DNA from: Desulfosporosinus sp. UBA4726 | GTDB taxonomy: Bacteria; Bacillota; Desulfitobacteriia; Desulfitobacteriales; Desulfitobacteriaceae | Assembly (NCBI GenBank): GCA_002404215.1 | Contig: DHJG01000143.1 | Span: forward strand, 1,201 to 8,632 | Length of the DNA stretch: 7,432 nt | Direction: 5' to 3' | In this document: in pieces, positions 5,990 through 7,432 of the stretch | Numbering within the stretch: the first letter of the stretch is position 1 | Layout of the letters: every line of letters begins with the position of its first letter | Notes under the pieces: generated by a model | Seen by the model: the letters and a program-made list of their open reading frames with translations, nothing else | What the model was told of the DNA's origin: nothing | The model's database searches: none | Translations under genes and position numbers: made by a program

Positions 5990-6319
5990 ATGAGAAGATT
6001 GGCTGTAAGCATTTTGACTTTGGCTTTGTTGTTTCTAAGCGCCGTGCCTGCCTTGGGGGCTGTTGATCAAAGCAAATTGAAGGAGATTAAAACCCTCACT
6101 CAGCAAATGACCAGCATTAAAATTCAGATTATTGATAAGGAAGTCGAGGCCGGAATACTGGATCAATCAAAAGCCGAAAAAATCAAGAACGCCATGCAAG
6201 AACGTCAACAAAGGATCGAACAGGATATCGACAAAGGCGAATTTCATGGTCTTGGGCCAAAAAGAGGCTGCGGTCGTAAACCTTCTACAGATTCTCCTTC
6301 TCTTCAAAAAGCAGAGTAA
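5990..6319 (+). CDS. Secreted DUF2680 (YckD-like) protein
   Basis: This 109-residue protein starts at ATG 5990, seven bases after GAGGAGGA (5975-5982). Residues 1-24 form a classic signal peptide: basic MRR, then a hydrophobic core rich in Leu, then VPALGA with likely cleavage after Ala24. The mature part has the DUF2680 pattern: KIQIIDKEVEAGILDQSKA (about 44-62) and a helical KIKNAMQERQQRI segment, ending in a Gly/Lys-rich tail with HGLGPKRGCGRK. Members of this family, including B. subtilis YckD, are small exported helical proteins of unknown function. It is probably released outside the membrane. The single cysteine in the tail is unlikely to be a lipobox because it is far from the signal peptide. 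It ends before a strong terminator and appears monocistronic. Confidence 0.85.
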   Translation: MRRLAVSILTLALLFLSAVPALGAVDQSKLKEIKTLTQQMTSIKIQIIDKEVEAGILDQSKAEKIKNAMQERQQRIEQDIDKGEFHGLGPKRGCGRKPSTDSPSLQKAE

Positions 6320-6360
6320 ACTCATTCATTTCTGCCCCATTGTCGGATAGCAACATGGTG

Positions 6361-6400
6361 AAGCGAACCCTAAGGAATTTTAGGGTTCGCTTCTTTTATT
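6361..6400 (+). terminator. Strong Rho-independent terminator of the DUF2680 gene
   Basis: AAGCGAACCCTAA (6361-6373) pairs perfectly over 13 bp with 6380-6392 around a six-base loop, followed by CTTTTATT. It lies 41 bases after the DUF2680 stop. On the minus strand the hairpin is not followed by a T run, so it mainly serves the plus strand. Confidence 0.9.
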
Positions 6401-6429
6401 ATACTTAGGGAGTAAATCTAAAGTGGTGT

Positions 6430-6482
6430 CTTTCAGGTTCGCTAAATTTCTGAAAGCATAAGTAGTGTAATTAAGCTGAAAG
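6430..6482. repeat. CTTTCAG inverted repeat with a third copy
   Basis: CTTTCAG (6430-6436) faces CTGAAAG (6450-6456) across 13 bases, and a second CTGAAAG occurs at 6476-6482. They lie between the convergent DUF2680 and GNAT genes. No T tract follows on either strand, so it is not a standard terminator. It may be chance in AT-rich sequence. Confidence 0.35.
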
Positions 6483-6552
6483 TCATCTCGTGTTGGGGTT
6501 CGATCAGGTAATTAAAAACCAATATTTAAAAGCTCATATTTCGAAACCGTTA

Positions 6553-7029
6553 TTATTTGGGAACGTCTTTATTCAGAAAGTTAGCTAAGCTAAGTTTCAT
6601 CACCAATCTTCCTTCGCCCTCGCCGTACTCATTATGCTTGAAATCTGTCACCAAGAATCCCAACTTGCTTTCATAAAGCGTTACAGCCGCAAGATTATTC
6701 GGGTCCACGGTTAGTTCCACTTCTTCAATAGCTTCTTTGGATAAAGCTTCGAAGCTCTCAATAAGTAGTTTAGCCCCTATTCCTTGTCCACGTGAGTTTT
6801 CAGATATAGAAACTCCGACCATATACGCTTTTTGGGGATGATCCCAATCTAACATATAGTGGACTAAACCAACAATTTCGTTGCCCAATCGATAGACATA
6901 AACACGGCCGTGTCTTATGAGTGGCTCGAGATTCCATACAGTTAATCCTCCCACTCCGAAGGCTTCTGTTTCTATCTGAACTAAACGCGCAATAATTTCA
7001 GGATCCATTGTTTGCACTAATTCAATCAT
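6553..7029 (-). CDS. GNAT-family N-acetyltransferase
   Basis: I choose the ATG at 7029 (158 residues: MIELVQTMDPEII...) because AAAGGAGG lies five bases upstream on the minus strand; a longer frame to 7116 would overlap the racemase and has no such site. The fold is a single GNAT domain. Beta strands with EIVGLVHYML (51-60) lead to motif A, ENSRGQGIGAKLL (77-89), whose Arg80-Gly-Gln-Gly-Ile-Gly binds acetyl-CoA pyrophosphate. Motif B follows as DPNNLAAVTLYE and the terminal LGF segment. Such enzymes acetylate amines of small molecules or proteins; the substrate is unknown. The gene follows the racemase stop by 25 bases, so the two are almost certainly one operon, and an amino-acid-related substrate is a reasonable guess. 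No convincing terminator is visible downstream on this strand. Confidence 0.9.
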   Translation of the reverse strand: MIELVQTMDPEIIARLVQIETEAFGVGGLTVWNLEPLIRHGRVYVYRLGNEIVGLVHYMLDWDHPQKAYMVGVSISENSRGQGIGAKLLIESFEALSKEAIEEVELTVDPNNLAAVTLYESKLGFLVTDFKHNEYGEGEGRLVMKLSLANFLNKDVPK

Positions 7030-7034
7030 GGGCT

Positions 7035-7042
7035 CCTCCTTT
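7035..7042 (-). promoter_or_regulatory. Ribosome binding site that fixes the GNAT start
   Basis: Read on the minus strand this is AAAGGAGG, five bases before the ATG at 7027-7029. It lies in the 25-base gap after the racemase stop codon and decides in favour of the 158-residue GNAT over the longer frame. Confidence 0.85.
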
Positions 7043-7054
7043 GTGAACTTTTCT

Positions 7055-7432
7055 TCAGATTCCATCGGATGGAATAGAATTCCCCTTGAAGAGTTTCCGC
7101 ACATACTTGGAATCACTGACTGAGAGCAATCCGGAATAGGCTAAAGAAAATGCAATCGAGTCCCCAACCTTTATCGCGTGTTCAGAGTCCTCAATATCAA
7201 CGATCAGATGGTCACTACTAGCCCCCATTATCCTTATACGATTGTCCACAGGACGAATTCCTTCTATATTGACATCCTGTTTCCCCATTGCGACAATGGC
7301 TCTTTTTCGAATTCCGATATCTTTGAATTCTGGGATATTACCAAAAGCATCCCGACCAATCGTCCCAGTCGGCAGCGACGGCTTGGATTTAACTTCGATT
7401 ACTTCAGCTCTCAGTTGGAATGCATCCTGGTG
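7055..7432 (-). CDS. Ornithine/alanine racemase-family PLP enzyme, C-terminal third (5' end missing)
   Basis: The minus-strand frame is open from the window edge at 7432 to the TGA at 7055-7057, giving 125 residues; a complete protein of this family has about 350-365, so the start and the PLP-binding barrel lie outside. An ATG at 7288 is internal. Visible motifs match the C-terminal domain of the alanine/ornithine racemase (Orr/YhfX-like) family: DAFQLRAEVIEVKSKPS (3-19), IGRDAFG (25-31), GKQDVN (50-55), GASSDHLIVDI (70-80) and VGDSIAFSLAYSGLL (89-103). These are fold III PLP enzymes that interconvert L and D amino acids; clostridial ornithine racemase feeds D-ornithine into ornithine fermentation. 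Ornithine versus another amino acid cannot be decided from this fragment. A GNAT gene follows in the same operon. Confidence 0.85.
   Translation of the reverse strand, partial: HQDAFQLRAEVIEVKSKPSLPTGTIGRDAFGNIPEFKDIGIRKRAIVAMGKQDVNIEGIRPVDNRIRIMGASSDHLIVDIEDSEHAIKVGDSIAFSLAYSGLLSVSDSKYVRKLFKGNSIPSDGI

Noticed and set aside
6132..6350. 72-codon frame inside and past the DUF2680 gene
   Set aside because: It lies in another frame of a well-supported gene, has no ribosome site, and its protein resembles nothing.
6510..6550. Possible minus-strand terminator after the GNAT gene
   Set aside because: On the minus strand a 5-bp AATAT/ATATT stem precedes GGTTTTT, but the all-AT stem is too weak to call.
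6553..7116. Longer 187-residue reading of the GNAT gene
   Set aside because: It would overlap the racemase coding region by 62 bases, its extra N-terminus resembles no GNAT, and the AAAGGAGG site points to the ATG at 7029.

Overview
The window looks like chromosomal DNA of a low-to-mid GC Firmicute, most likely a spore-forming clostridial lineage of the Desulfosporosinus/Desulfitobacterium type. This is inferred from strong GGAGG ribosome sites, TTG starts, a YcdB/YcdC protein with S-layer homology repeats, a secreted DUF2680 protein and a racemase of the ornithine/alanine racemase family. No rRNA, tRNA, CRISPR or insertion sequence was seen. The first gene is visibly richer in G+C than the AT-rich genes after it.

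Layout. (1) Bases 1-1434 hold the 3' part of a cell-surface protein with PepSY-like YcdB/YcdC units and three C-terminal SLH repeats, closed by a hairpin terminator near 1493-1520. (2) Bases 1757-3242 hold a TTG-started pentapeptide-repeat protein with a long regular beta-helix register, then a LigB/DODA-type extradiol dioxygenase. (3) Bases 3398-4225 encode a BltR/BmrR-like MerR regulator with a GyrI-like effector domain. (4) Bases 4262-4292 carry a TTGACT-19 bp-TATAAT promoter with an imperfect dyad in its spacer, the architecture of MerR-activated promoters. It drives an overlapping pair: an unrecognised 84-residue protein and a CDGSH / Fer4_19-like / CDGSH iron-sulfur protein. (5) After a terminator at 5441-5475 come a PaaI-type hotdog thioesterase and a secreted DUF2680 protein, ending at a 13-bp perfect-stem terminator at 6361-6400. 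(6) On the minus strand, a PLP-dependent ornithine/alanine racemase (C-terminal third only) and a GNAT acetyltransferase form a two-gene unit that converges on the DUF2680 gene.

The most interesting proposal is a small regulon: an effector-sensing MerR protein that activates the operon immediately downstream, encoding a multi-cluster iron-sulfur protein and a small partner of unknown function. The promoter architecture is visible in the sequence. The pairing of regulator and operon, and any redox or xenobiotic role, are inference. The MerR gene may have its own 19-bp-spaced promoter at 3260-3290, which would fit autoregulation. The flanking dioxygenase and pentapeptide-repeat genes could belong to the same stress response, but nothing in the sequence proves it.
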